This document shows positions 14,896 through 22,429 of a DNA stretch of 22,429 bases, piece by piece (the first letter of the stretch is position 1; the number at the start of each line of letters is the position of its first letter). The stretch covers positions 1 through 22,429 of the forward strand of contig CAZTTH010000055.1 of NCBI GenBank assembly GCA_964615975.1, read 5' to 3'. Under the pieces are notes generated by a model. The model had not been told where the DNA came from. It searched no databases and saw only the letters and a list, made by a program, of their open reading frames with translations. Source of the stretch: CAZTTH01 sp964615975 (lineage in GTDB: Bacteria; Verrucomicrobiota; Lentisphaeria; JABSQK01; JAJFLO01). A program made the translations under genes and the position numbers.

Positions 14896-16068
14896 ATGAA
14901 TAAGACACTCACTAATATCCTATTTGTTGACTGTGAACCTTTTTATGGTGAAGGACAACAAAACCTTCTTACAATTATCACTCATCTTGATAGCAATGAA
15001 TACCAGCCGTTTGTCCTTGGCGTCGATGATGGCGATTTTGGCTTATTGTCCCGAATTAACAATTTCTCAAAGAAAATCGCCACGGAGAAAATCCCCATTC
15101 GGTATCAACATTTGCATTCGGAAGATTTATCCGAAGTGTTACAGGATCTTAGCCGATTTCGCGGATTGACGAGAAAATGGTTCTGGGATTATGATATTGA
15201 TCTGGTGTATGCCAATGGCTTCAACGCCGCTTTGATGACATCTTTATCGATTCCCAATCGCATGCCTCTGCTGGTACATTTGCGTGAAGGGAATTATCGC
15301 TACTCCATACTGGAACGGATTATCCAGCGTTCATCCAGAACCGTGGTAGTCTCTGAGCACTTGCAACATCAGATCGAATCGCACGTGAACGACAATGCGC
15401 GCAAAAAGTTAAGGGCAATTACCGACGCGATCGATTTCACTGCCGACGATACATTGCGTGAAGCCTTTCCCCTGCGTGAATTTTATTATAAAAACTGTGA
15501 TTACAGATTTGTGGCCATGATCGGAGAAATGGTATCGGGCAAACACCATGAGTTGTTTCTGGAATCTTTCGCGCTGGCATTGAAGAAAGAATCAAAGCTG
15601 TTTGCATTTATTATTGGTGGAGCTTTCGATCAGACCAGCTATGACTATCTTGACCGCTTGGAATCAAAGGCGAAAAAATTGGGGATATTAAACCGGATTG
15701 CCTTCATGGAATATGTTGATAATTATCACCCCATCATCGCGATCTGCGACGCGGTGATTTCAGTCAGTCATGAGGAAACCTCGGGAATGGGGTTGATTCA
15801 GGCTCTGGCTGCTGATGTTCCGGTGGTGGTAATCAAAGGGTCGGCGGCACATGCTTTGCTCAAGGATTGCCGGGTCGTCCAAGCTGTCGAGGACCGGCCT
15901 GAACAGATCGCGGAAGGCATTTTATTCTGGCCGGCTCAGATAAATAATGGCAAGTATCAGAAGGACAAGGAAAAAGCGTTTGCCCATGCTGAAAAATTTA
16001 CCCGGCGTTTCGCAGTCTCGAATCAACTAAAGAAATTTTACGATCTTATCGATGATTGCCTGGTTTAA
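14896..16068 (+). CDS. glycosyltransferase, GT4-like (GT-B fold)
   Basis: 390 aa, no membrane segment. The N-terminal half has FVDCEPFYGEGQQNLLT, like the glycine-containing donor loop of GT4 enzymes, and later LVHLREGNYRYS. The C-terminal half has MIGEMVSGKHHELFLESFA with K216 in the place of the sugar-nucleotide phosphate-binding Lys, IGGAFDQ and SHEETSGMGLIQALAADVPVVV. This last block matches the E-x7-E motif, but the second Glu is Gln (Q302) and E293/E294 keep the first. Likely it adds a sugar to an envelope or exported polysaccharide; donor and acceptor cannot be told. It starts 9 bases after purD and is probably cotranscribed. A 7-bp dyad (ATCGCAT/ATGCGAT, 16093-16122) follows the stop codon. 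Confidence 0.88.
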   Translation: MNKTLTNILFVDCEPFYGEGQQNLLTIITHLDSNEYQPFVLGVDDGDFGLLSRINNFSKKIATEKIPIRYQHLHSEDLSEVLQDLSRFRGLTRKWFWDYDIDLVYANGFNAALMTSLSIPNRMPLLVHLREGNYRYSILERIIQRSSRTVVVSEHLQHQIESHVNDNARKKLRAITDAIDFTADDTLREAFPLREFYYKNCDYRFVAMIGEMVSGKHHELFLESFALALKKESKLFAFIIGGAFDQTSYDYLDRLESKAKKLGILNRIAFMEYVDNYHPIIAICDAVISVSHEETSGMGLIQALAADVPVVVIKGSAAHALLKDCRVVQAVEDRPEQIAEGILFWPAQINNGKYQKDKEKAFAHAEKFTRRFAVSNQLKKFYDLIDDCLV

Positions 16069-16092
16069 TGCGTCCACTAAATTCTCACTTCA

Positions 16093-16122
16093 ATCGCATT
16101 TGTATTTACCGGGGTATGCGAT
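16093..16122 (+). repeat. 7-bp inverted repeat after the glycosyltransferase gene
   Basis: ATCGCAT (16093-16099) and ATGCGAT (16116-16122) are perfect inverted repeats with a 16-base loop, 25 bases after the stop codon. No T-run follows, so termination is possible but not shown. Confidence 0.3.
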
Positions 16123-16219
16123 CAAGTATCTCCGCCAGCATATTGCAGGGTGACGTTCTCCAGCATCTCCTCATGCGGTAATTCATTTCATCTTTTGTCT
16201 TCATTTAACGATAACGAAT

Positions 16220-19200
16220 ATGGCTTTATTGGATTTTTTTGAAATCAATCCTGATCGCGATGATCCTGCTGTCCGTCTGCTGGCGATCAAAAAGCTTTCT
16301 CCTGACAAGGATCAAGAGAAACTAATTGCCGCAGTGAGTGATGATCCCGAGCTGGAGGTCCGAAAAGCGGCTCTTGATAAAATTTCTGATCCTGTCGTTC
16401 TTCGTGATTTGTTACATCAATCGCTCCCCGATTCACTCACCGCCTTGTGTCATGACAAGCTCGATCACCATTATTCGAGCTTGATTATCACGCCCGTCAC
16501 CGGTTTGGAAGAAAAATATGCTGCGCTTGAACAGATTAAAGCTCCCGCGGCCATCGCGGACTTGATTGTCTCATGCGAATCCGCGGCGGTGCGTTTGAAA
16601 GCGATAGACAAAATCGATGATCATCACCTGCTGGCCCAGGTGACGCGGAAAAATTGCGGTAAAACGGCCGGTATGGCCATTGTCGATAAGCTCAGCGATT
16701 GTGTGTTATTGGCGGAGATTGGTACTCATGCCGCCAACAAGAAGGTGCGCCATTATGCGGAAGAAAAATGCACCAAAATCAAGGAAAAGATTCATCAGCC
16801 CAGCCCGGAAGAGTTGCGCGCTCAGGAATTTGAAAAGTTAATCAACAGCGCCAGTCTCCTGGCGGAGACCTGGAATTGGGAATATGGGGAGACACGCTTT
16901 GATGAAATTCGTCAGGCGTGGCATGTTCTCGATCCTCAGGGTGATCACCGGGGCAGGGCTGAAATCGATCATGCCGCCACCCGATTCCAGCAGCGCAAGC
17001 AGGAATTCATGCAGCGGCAACTTGAAGAGAAGATCCAATTGGAGCAAAAGTCCCGAAGGTTTGAGAGCTGTCATGCCATCTGCCAGCAATTATTGGCGCT
17101 GATCGCATCCGATGCGGATCTGGATCGCCAGGACGAAGAATTTCAATTGCTCAAAAATTCCTGGAAGATGCCGGCCGATCTCTATGATCCCGATTTCGTT
17201 GAGCTGGAAAAACAATTCACCGATTCCTGCCAGAGATTTCAGGATAAGCGACGCCACCAGGCTGAAATCAATGCCCAGCGTCAGGCCCGGATGAGGGAAT
17301 TGGAACAATTATGTGTCGAAGCAGAAGAATTACTCGCGCATCCGGAGAGTGAACCAGTTAAAAACGTGGCCGGTGACTTGGATCACCGCTGGCGGCATGC
17401 CAGCAAAGCAATGCCAAACATTGAGCCCCTCGCCGCGCGTTTTTCCGCCACTCTGGAGCAGGTGGAAAGTCGTGCCAAGGCCTGGGCAGAAAAGCAACAT
17501 CTTCAGCGGCAACAAGCCAGAGATCGCTTGGAACAATTATGCGAATTGGTTGAAGCGCAAATCACCGCCACAGATCATACCCAGACGGTGCGCATCGTCC
17601 GCGAGTCACAACAGGAATTGACGGCAGTGGTAAACATTGCCGATTCCCATGATCCCTTGGTTGGCAAGCTGATTCGTCGCTTTCGCAAAGGCTGCGACAC
17701 GTTTTACAAAAAACAACATGAATTTCAGGAACAAAAAGGCTGGGAAGAATGGGCGAATCTGGTTTTGAAGGAAGAACTCTGCGCTGCCGTTGACGCGTTG
17801 GCTCAAGAAAATGATGGTCATGTGCTCATCAAGAAAATCAAGGAGGCGCAGCAAGAGTGGAAGAAAATTGGGCCTATTCCCCGTGACAAGGCCGATGCCA
17901 TTTGGCAGTTATTCAAATCCTTATGCGATCGCGAATACGAACGCACCCAGGTTTTCTTTGCGGAATTGGACCGGCAACGATTGAAAAATTTACAATTAAA
18001 GGAAGAAATATGTCTTAAAGTCGAAAAATTGGCAGCCGGACAGACCTTCAATCCATCGTCTGAGGAAATCAAAGCAATCCAGGATGAATGGCGCAAACTA
18101 GGACCGGTTCGCAAGGAAGATGTCAAATCCATTGAGGAGAAGTTCCGCACGGTGTGTACTCTTTATTTCACCAATCGGCGAGAATATTTTCGCCAATTGC
18201 ATGAGGAACAGGATCGCAACGCCCAGGCAAAAAAGGAATTATGCATTCAGGCTGAGAAAATAGTCCAATCGCCTGACTGGGATCGCTTTGTCGATGAAAT
18301 GAAAGGTTTGCAGGCACAGTGGAAAAAAACCGGAATGGCTTCATGGAAGAAGGAATCCGCGCTTTGGGGAGAGTTTTCCCAGCTTTGTGACCAGTATTTT
18401 GAAAAACTGCATTCGCTAAAACCAGAAAATAAAGCGCGCAAGGATGCGGTGATCACGGAGATCAAAGAGATCACAGCAAAACTGCGGAACTCACCGGCAG
18501 TGACTGAAGCCCAACTGGCCGAGGCCAATGAACAGGTAATGGAATTGCAGCGTCAATGGCGTGACATCGGTCTGGCGTCTCGTGATGAAGAAAAAATTTT
18601 ATGGGCAGGTTTTCAGCATGCCGGCGATGAATTTTTTAATTTTCGCCGCCAATTCACCCATGAGTTGCACGCTGATCGAGATCTTGCCTTGAAGAGAAAA
18701 CAACAATTACTCGATCAGATCGAATCGCTGAGTGACTCCAGCGATTGGCAGAACAGCGAGGAGATCATCAACCAGATTGATCGTGAATGGCAGGAAATCG
18801 GATGTTTGTCGATGTCTTCAGAACCAAACTTGCAGTCGCGTTATCAGGCCGCCCATGATCAGTTCTTTTTAAGAAAAAAAATGAATTTCGGCGAACTGCG
18901 CAAGGAACAAATGAACTTGATACGCAAAAAGGAAGAACTCTGCGTACGGCTTGAGTTACTGGTGAAAAAAGGCAGTTCCACCAATTCAAATGACAATTTG
19001 ATTTTGCCGATCGCGGATCAATTGAAGCTCGCTTTTGAAGCGAATTTCATTGTCGCCAATTCCCAGCGGGAAGACCCGATGCAACAATGGCATGTCGCGC
19101 TTGATGAGGTGAAGAAAATTGAACATTCCTGGGCCGCATTGATGGTGCAGCCGGATTTCAATGACTCATCGCTCGATGAACGATTCCGCCGCGCCCTCGA

Positions 19201-19492
19201 TAATTTTTATACCCATAAACCGAAAAATAAACGATTCGACCAGGGGGAAGAATTCAACCGCAACCGGGAGATCAAGCTACGCTTGTGTGAGCAGGTGGAG
19301 GCCTTGGCTGCCAACGAAAATCCCCAGTCAGTTATTGACAAGGTAAAGCGCTGCCAGCAGGAATGGAAAAAAACCGGGATGGTGACCTCCAAAGGAGAAG
19401 CGGATCGCTTGTGGGCGCGTTTCAGCCAGGCATGTGACACGATCTATACCGCGCTGCGTGGCGATGCCAATGATGTCACTTCCCGCCGCTAA
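16220..19492 (+). CDS. DUF349 repeat protein with HEAT-like N-terminus
   Basis: 1090 aa, soluble, strongly helical and charged. Residues 1-190 contain HEAT-like helical repeats (DPAVRLLAIKKL, LEVRKAALDKIS, AAVRLKAIDKI, KKVRHYAEEKC). From about 200 on there is a tandem array of about 77-residue units, each with a coiled helix, a Trp-centred turn and an aromatic helix, as in QQEWKKIGPIPRD...IWQLFKSLCD. Trp (or its equivalent) falls at 234, 315, 391, about 469, 547, 624, 701, 780, 857, 971 and 1049, so I count 11 units: the first four are degenerate and the ninth-to-tenth step carries a 36-residue insert. DUF349 has no established function that I know. No Shine-Dalgarno is visible and 151 bases separate it from the glycosyltransferase. 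A GC-rich hairpin spans the stop codon. Confidence 0.9.
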   Translation: MALLDFFEINPDRDDPAVRLLAIKKLSPDKDQEKLIAAVSDDPELEVRKAALDKISDPVVLRDLLHQSLPDSLTALCHDKLDHHYSSLIITPVTGLEEKYAALEQIKAPAAIADLIVSCESAAVRLKAIDKIDDHHLLAQVTRKNCGKTAGMAIVDKLSDCVLLAEIGTHAANKKVRHYAEEKCTKIKEKIHQPSPEELRAQEFEKLINSASLLAETWNWEYGETRFDEIRQAWHVLDPQGDHRGRAEIDHAATRFQQRKQEFMQRQLEEKIQLEQKSRRFESCHAICQQLLALIASDADLDRQDEEFQLLKNSWKMPADLYDPDFVELEKQFTDSCQRFQDKRRHQAEINAQRQARMRELEQLCVEAEELLAHPESEPVKNVAGDLDHRWRHASKAMPNIEPLAARFSATLEQVESRAKAWAEKQHLQRQQARDRLEQLCELVEAQITATDHTQTVRIVRESQQELTAVVNIADSHDPLVGKLIRRFRKGCDTFYKKQHEFQEQKGWEEWANLVLKEELCAAVDALAQENDGHVLIKKIKEAQQEWKKIGPIPRDKADAIWQLFKSLCDREYERTQVFFAELDRQRLKNLQLKEEICLKVEKLAAGQTFNPSSEEIKAIQDEWRKLGPVRKEDVKSIEEKFRTVCTLYFTNRREYFRQLHEEQDRNAQAKKELCIQAEKIVQSPDWDRFVDEMKGLQAQWKKTGMASWKKESALWGEFSQLCDQYFEKLHSLKPENKARKDAVITEIKEITAKLRNSPAVTEAQLAEANEQVMELQRQWRDIGLASRDEEKILWAGFQHAGDEFFNFRRQFTHELHADRDLALKRKQQLLDQIESLSDSSDWQNSEEIINQIDREWQEIGCLSMSSEPNLQSRYQAAHDQFFLRKKMNFGELRKEQMNLIRKKEELCVRLELLVKKGSSTNSNDNLILPIADQLKLAFEANFIVANSQREDPMQQWHVALDEVKKIEHSWAALMVQPDFNDSSLDERFRRALDNFYTHKPKNKRFDQGEEFNRNREIKLRLCEQVEALAANENPQSVIDKVKRCQQEWKKTGMVTSKGEADRLWARFSQACDTIYTALRGDANDVTSRR

Positions 19493-19498
19493 GCGGGA
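19481..19498 (+). terminator. GC-rich hairpin spanning the DUF349 gene stop codon
   Basis: TCCCGC (19481-19486) and GCGGGA (19493-19498) pair around the TAA stop. A second small hairpin, AGAC-CCGGC-GTCT (19504-19516), follows directly. The next gene is convergent and ends at 19516, so these two hairpins are the only candidates for stopping transcription from both sides. There is no T-run. Confidence 0.35.
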
Positions 19499-19515
19499 GT
19501 AGCAGACCCGGCGTC

Positions 19516-20061
19516 TCAATGCTTTTGATACAATCCCATCAGTTCTCCCTGCGCCAGAATATGATTTTTCATCGCGTCCAACAAGGCAATTTTGGTGCAT
19601 CCCTCCTTGATGTCCAGTTCTTTATCCAACGCGTAAATCCTGAAAAAGTAACGATGGGTCCCGGTCGGGGGACAAGGCCCCCCATACGCACTGTGATTCC
19701 AGCTGTTTTTTCCCGGAATTCCCGGCATGCTGTTTTCTTTGACGGATAAACGATCACCAGTGGGGGGAATATTAAATACCAGCCAATGAATCCAGATGCC
19801 GACCGGGGCGTCGGGATCTTCAACAATCAGGGCCAAACTTTGTGTTTCAGCCGGGATATTTGTGATTGTCAATGGCGGATTGATATCGCTTCCCTGGCAG
19901 GTATGAATTTTCGGGATTGATTGATGGTGTTTGAAGGCAGTGCTGGTGATATGCAATGGGGATTGAGGAGTTACAGGTGGTTGTGCCATAGCCAAACCAT
20001 CGGGATAAATTAAGCATATCAGAACTATACAAACTGAAGCAAGTTCAAATTTAATTTTCAT
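19516..20061 (-). CDS. secreted YbhB/YbcL-type PEBP-family protein
   Basis: 181 aa. Residues 1-25 form a signal peptide (charged start, hydrophobic core, AMA before Q26), so the product is likely periplasmic. The rest is a phosphatidylethanolamine-binding-protein fold of the bacterial YbhB/YbcL (Raf kinase inhibitor-like) group: IVEDPDAPVGIWIHWLVFNIP and YGGPCPPTGTHRYFFRIYALD are the two ligand-pocket motifs, and SDINPPL precedes them. The biochemical role of bacterial members is poorly known. No clear Shine-Dalgarno is seen. It is divergent from the metalloprotease gene across 141 bases that hold a run of eight G. Confidence 0.93.
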   Translation of the reverse strand: MKIKFELASVCIVLICLIYPDGLAMAQPPVTPQSPLHITSTAFKHHQSIPKIHTCQGSDINPPLTITNIPAETQSLALIVEDPDAPVGIWIHWLVFNIPPTGDRLSVKENSMPGIPGKNSWNHSAYGGPCPPTGTHRYFFRIYALDKELDIKEGCTKIALLDAMKNHILAQGELMGLYQKH

Positions 20062-20084
20062 AATGTTGTTACTTGAATAAAATA

Positions 20085-20140
20085 GTGAATCAGATCATCT
20101 TCTATCAACCATTAAGATTTCCACTTGGGGGGGGATTCAC
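20085..20140. repeat. inverted repeat and G8 tract in a divergent spacer
   Basis: GTGAATC (20085-20091) and GATTCAC (20134-20140) are perfect inverted repeats 42 bases apart. A run of eight G lies at 20127-20134, about 70 bases before the metalloprotease start. The G run could slip during replication; whether it changes expression is unknown. Confidence 0.4.
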
Positions 20141-20202
20141 AAGATTAACCTTGAGGCAGTTCAAAAACAAATCATAATCGAATATAGGAGCACATTTTTT
20201 TA

Positions 20203-21279
20203 ATGTTAACAAACCTTTACCAAATCAGCCGTTGCCTTATTACCGGAATTATGGCAATGACCCTCTTGACGTTTCGTGCCTATGGATTTGAGATTGTGTT
20301 GAATTTCGGCGCCGGAAACACCGCTTCATCAATCGCCGGGTTTACTGCCGCGGCAAATTATTTTGAATCGTTGTTTAAGGACACCACCATTGTGCGTTTG
20401 GATGTCGATTTTGACGTTTTGGATCCGGGAGTATTGGCTCAGGCGGGCAGCGGCTATGGTTTTATCGATTACGAAAATATAAAATTGGCTCTCTCACTTG
20501 ATGCCACCAGTACCGATGATTTTTTTGCTTTCAACCATTTACCCGCAGGCAATTCGTTATCATTTCGTACTACCGATTCGAATGGAAATATTGTCATCGA
20601 CAATGATAATTCCGTCAATAACCTGACGCTGGCGTTGACCCGCGCCAATGGCAAGGCTTTGGGGCTTCTTGGTGATGATGGCAGCACCATTGATGCCTAT
20701 ATAACTTTCAACAGTAATTTCAATTTTGATTTTGATCGTCAGGATGGAATTACCGCGAATCATTTGGATTTCATTGGCATAGCCATCCATGAAATTGGTC
20801 ATGCCCTGGGATTTGTCAGCGGGGTTGATGACGTAGATTATTACTCCCTTCCCAATGGTCCAGGAGCGCCATTCGACTTAAACGGTTTCCCGGTTCTCTC
20901 AGTGCTGGATCTTTATCGGCAATCCAGTTTTACCAGTGCTGATCCGAATTTGCTCGATATGGCGGTGGGCGGAACACCATATTTTTCCCTGGATGGCGGC
21001 ATCACCAGCCTCGGTCAATTTGCTAACGGCGAATATAATGGCAGCCAGGGGCGTCAGGCCAGTCATTGGCGGGATAGTTTGGGATTGGGCATCATGGATC
21101 CCACCGCGTCCGCGGGTGAATTGTTAATCTTTACCTCGTTGGATTTATTGGCATTCGATGTCATTGGCTGGAATGTCATCCCCGAACCGGAAGTGTGGGG
21201 AATGTACACGCTGACACTGGCGGCGCTGGCAATTCTCCGGCGCAGGAAGATTAAAGATATTCCCGGGATGGTTGCTTAG
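20203..21279 (+). CDS. putative zinc metalloprotease with PEP-CTERM sorting signal
   Basis: 358 aa. An N-terminal signal peptide covers about residues 1-28. The catalytic helix reads IAIHEIGHALGFVSGVDD, with ligands H196 and H200 and catalytic E197, and GIMDPTASAG (from 296) supplies a metzincin-like Met-turn at M298. The third ligand of the classic HExxHxxGxxH is not His: position 206 is Ser, and D209 or D210 may serve. The C-terminus has IPEPE (326-330), a hydrophobic helix WGMYTLTLAALAIL and RRRK (346-349), the PEP-CTERM/exosortase sorting signal. The layout resembles the PEP-CTERM metalloprotease group I know as NF038122. The product should be exported and processed at the envelope. TAGGAG lies 12 bases before the ATG. 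An exosortase must be encoded elsewhere. Confidence 0.92.
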   Translation: MLTNLYQISRCLITGIMAMTLLTFRAYGFEIVLNFGAGNTASSIAGFTAAANYFESLFKDTTIVRLDVDFDVLDPGVLAQAGSGYGFIDYENIKLALSLDATSTDDFFAFNHLPAGNSLSFRTTDSNGNIVIDNDNSVNNLTLALTRANGKALGLLGDDGSTIDAYITFNSNFNFDFDRQDGITANHLDFIGIAIHEIGHALGFVSGVDDVDYYSLPNGPGAPFDLNGFPVLSVLDLYRQSSFTSADPNLLDMAVGGTPYFSLDGGITSLGQFANGEYNGSQGRQASHWRDSLGLGIMDPTASAGELLIFTSLDLLAFDVIGWNVIPEPEVWGMYTLTLAALAILRRRKIKDIPGMVA

Positions 21280-21294
21280 ACCCCAATTGCGGAT

Positions 21295-21324
21295 GGCCGG
21301 TTCACGTTTGTTTGGTGACCGGCC
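21295..21324. terminator. hairpin between convergent genes (likely bidirectional terminator)
   Basis: GGCCGG-t-TCAC (21295-21305) pairs with GTGA-CCGGCC (21315-21324) over 10 bp with one bulged T and a 9-base loop. It lies exactly in the 51-base gap between the convergent metalloprotease and AIM24-family genes. It has no long T-run on either side, but its place and stability fit a shared terminator. Confidence 0.6.
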
Positions 21325-21330
21325 AACCTA

Positions 21331-22119
21331 TCATTTAATCTCAAACAAGTTGCCCAAACCGCCAAGAACAGAGCCCTCGTCCTGCTGCTTCCCGCCCATC
21401 CGCGGCGCGCTGGCAATGATGCGATCAGCCAGTCGGGAAAAAGGCAGGCTTTGCAGCCACACCGTGCCGGTGCCGCGCAAGGTTGCCAGGAATATCCCTT
21501 CACCGCCAAAGAACATCGATTTTAATCCCCCGGCCCGTTCAATTGAGTAATCCAACCCCGGGGTAAAGGCCATGATGCATCCGGTGTCGATGAACAATAT
21601 CCCGTTTTTTAGTTCTTTGCGGACAATCGTGCCGCAGCCATGGATAAAAGCCATTCCATCGCCTCTGAGCCGTTCCAATATAAAACCTTCACCGCCAAAA
21701 AAGCCGGTTCCAAATCGTTTCGTGAAGGCTATGCCAACTTCGGTGCCGAATGCCGCGCATAAAAATGAATCTTTCTGACACAAGATTTCACCATAAAATT
21801 CGGTTAAATTCAAGGGCACAATTTTTCCGGGGTAGGGCGCCGCGAATGCGACCCGGTTCTTGCTCCTACCCGTGTTGGTGAAATGAGTCATAAAGATTGA
21901 CTCTCCGGTAAGCACCCGTTTGCCGGCGCTTAATAATGTGCCCAAAATCCCGGCATCGGGATTGGAACCATCGCCCATGCGGGTATCAAATTGGATATGT
22001 TCCTCCATATAATTCATGGCGCCGGCTTCGGCAATCACTGTTTCACCAGGATCCAGTTCGATTTCCACCATCTGCATGTCATCCCCTATAATCTCATAAT
22101 CGACTTCGTGACTTAACAT
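21331..22119 (-). CDS. TIGR00266/AIM24-family protein
   Basis: 262 aa, no signal peptide. The sequence is a repetitive beta-rich protein with ETVIAEAGAMNYMEEHIQFDTRMG near residue 25, GTLLSAGKRVLTGESIFMTHFTN, and paired GGEG turns (FFGGEGFILERL and FFGGEGIFLATLRGTGTVWLQSLP), all typical of the AIM24/TIGR00266 group (Pfam AIM24, double-stranded beta-helix-like trimers). The group is widespread and its role in bacteria is not established; yeast Aim24 acts in mitochondria. A Gly-rich tail (GSVLGGLGNLF) ends the protein. AAAGGGG lies 10 bases before the ATG. It is monocistronic as far as the window shows. Confidence 0.93.
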   Translation of the reverse strand: MLSHEVDYEIIGDDMQMVEIELDPGETVIAEAGAMNYMEEHIQFDTRMGDGSNPDAGILGTLLSAGKRVLTGESIFMTHFTNTGRSKNRVAFAAPYPGKIVPLNLTEFYGEILCQKDSFLCAAFGTEVGIAFTKRFGTGFFGGEGFILERLRGDGMAFIHGCGTIVRKELKNGILFIDTGCIMAFTPGLDYSIERAGGLKSMFFGGEGIFLATLRGTGTVWLQSLPFSRLADRIIASAPRMGGKQQDEGSVLGGLGNLFEIK

Positions 22120-22429
22120 CGCTTAATTTCCCCTTTCAATTGTTTTGGTTGATAGATTTGTTGATAATACCGCTGGGTAATTGTATCATCCCTTCCGGCT
22201 TGACGCTACTTCCCTGAACGAGATCATTCTCTATTGCTCGCGGACATCATCCGCGCTTTTGCATTGCCCATTGCCGCTGACGCTGATCCGATATCGTCGG
22301 CTTGCCGTCTCATTCTGCTGGTTCTGCTCAGGGCTTGGGGTGATTGATCATTTCTACCCCAGGGCGACGCTCTGGTCTGGTATGGTTCCGGCTTTCAGGC
22401 GGAGGTGCACATCCGGTTACCTTTAAGAT
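22120..22429. other. 310-base end region without a supported gene
   Basis: Bases 22120-22175 are the upstream region of the AIM24-type gene, with its AAAGGGG ribosome site and a possible TATTAT -10 box on the minus strand. From about 22200 the DNA becomes GC-richer and coding-like in places, but each frame meets stops or lacks a start and a recognisable family; a partial minus-strand frame (22328-22429) runs off the edge. Confidence 0.4.

Noticed and set aside
22181..22426. 81-aa plus-strand open frame at the window end
   Set aside because: Cys/Arg-rich product without family character and no ribosome site.
22328..22429. Minus-strand frame running off the edge (would be the C-terminus of a gene outside)
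   Set aside because: Only 33 codons, rich in Pro and Arg, nothing recognisable; cannot be judged without more sequence.
1..22429. CRISPR arrays, insertion sequences, phage genes, attachment sites
   Set aside because: No regularly spaced repeats, transposase, integrase or duplicated tRNA end was seen.

Overview
The window reads as a chromosomal housekeeping region of a Gram-negative (diderm) bacterium, with 17 protein genes that I can support and one tRNA. lpxB implies lipid A. A MurA with Asp in place of the catalytic Cys, a PEP-CTERM metalloprotease, NfeD/FloA and a 158-aa protein that I recall only from Verrucomicrobia-type genomes together suggest the PVC superphylum (Lentisphaerota, Kiritimatiellota or Verrucomicrobiota). 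That placement is an inference from gene content; there is no rRNA here. I see no insertion sequence, phage gene or CRISPR array.

Layout. 1-74: tRNA-Gln(CTG), minus strand. 208-5399, plus: an envelope operon of nfeD, floA, an anchored protein of unknown function, plsY, gpsA and murA, with gpsA overlapping plsY by 23 bases. 5466-8708, minus, read right to left: the 158-aa unknown protein, a ClpX-like AAA+ ATPase, and an Ahr-type zinc alcohol dehydrogenase. 8946-10103, plus: lpxB, divergent from that cluster across a 237-base spacer that holds two dyads and a candidate promoter. 10218-13191, minus: tpx, acyP, a 604-base stretch without a believable gene, and the DegP/DegQ-type protease. 13627-19492, plus: purD, a glycosyltransferase and a 1090-aa DUF349 repeat protein. 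19516-20061, minus: a secreted PEBP-family protein. 20203-21279, plus: a PEP-CTERM metalloprotease. 21331-22119, minus: an AIM24/TIGR00266 protein. The last 310 bases hold no gene I can support.

How the genes work together. PlsY and GpsA supply and acylate glycerol-3-phosphate, MurA commits UDP-GlcNAc to peptidoglycan, LpxB makes the lipid A disaccharide, and NfeD/FloA organise the membrane. DegQ and the ClpX-like ATPase belong to protein quality control, and Tpx to peroxide defence.

Most worth a second look: (1) the 604-base gap at 11745-12348, which contains a nested series of complementary segments that looks like an undescribed structured RNA of about 490 nt; (2) the ClpX-like ATPase, which lacks the zinc-binding domain, keeps the ClpP-docking IGF loop and carries a second, degenerate copy of its C-terminal lid domain, next to an uncharacterised small protein; (3) the tpx-purD spacer, with two good sigma70-type promoters and three dyads; (4) an 11-unit DUF349 array on a HEAT-like N-terminus. 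All base-pairing and motif statements come from reading by eye; no folding or database search was run.
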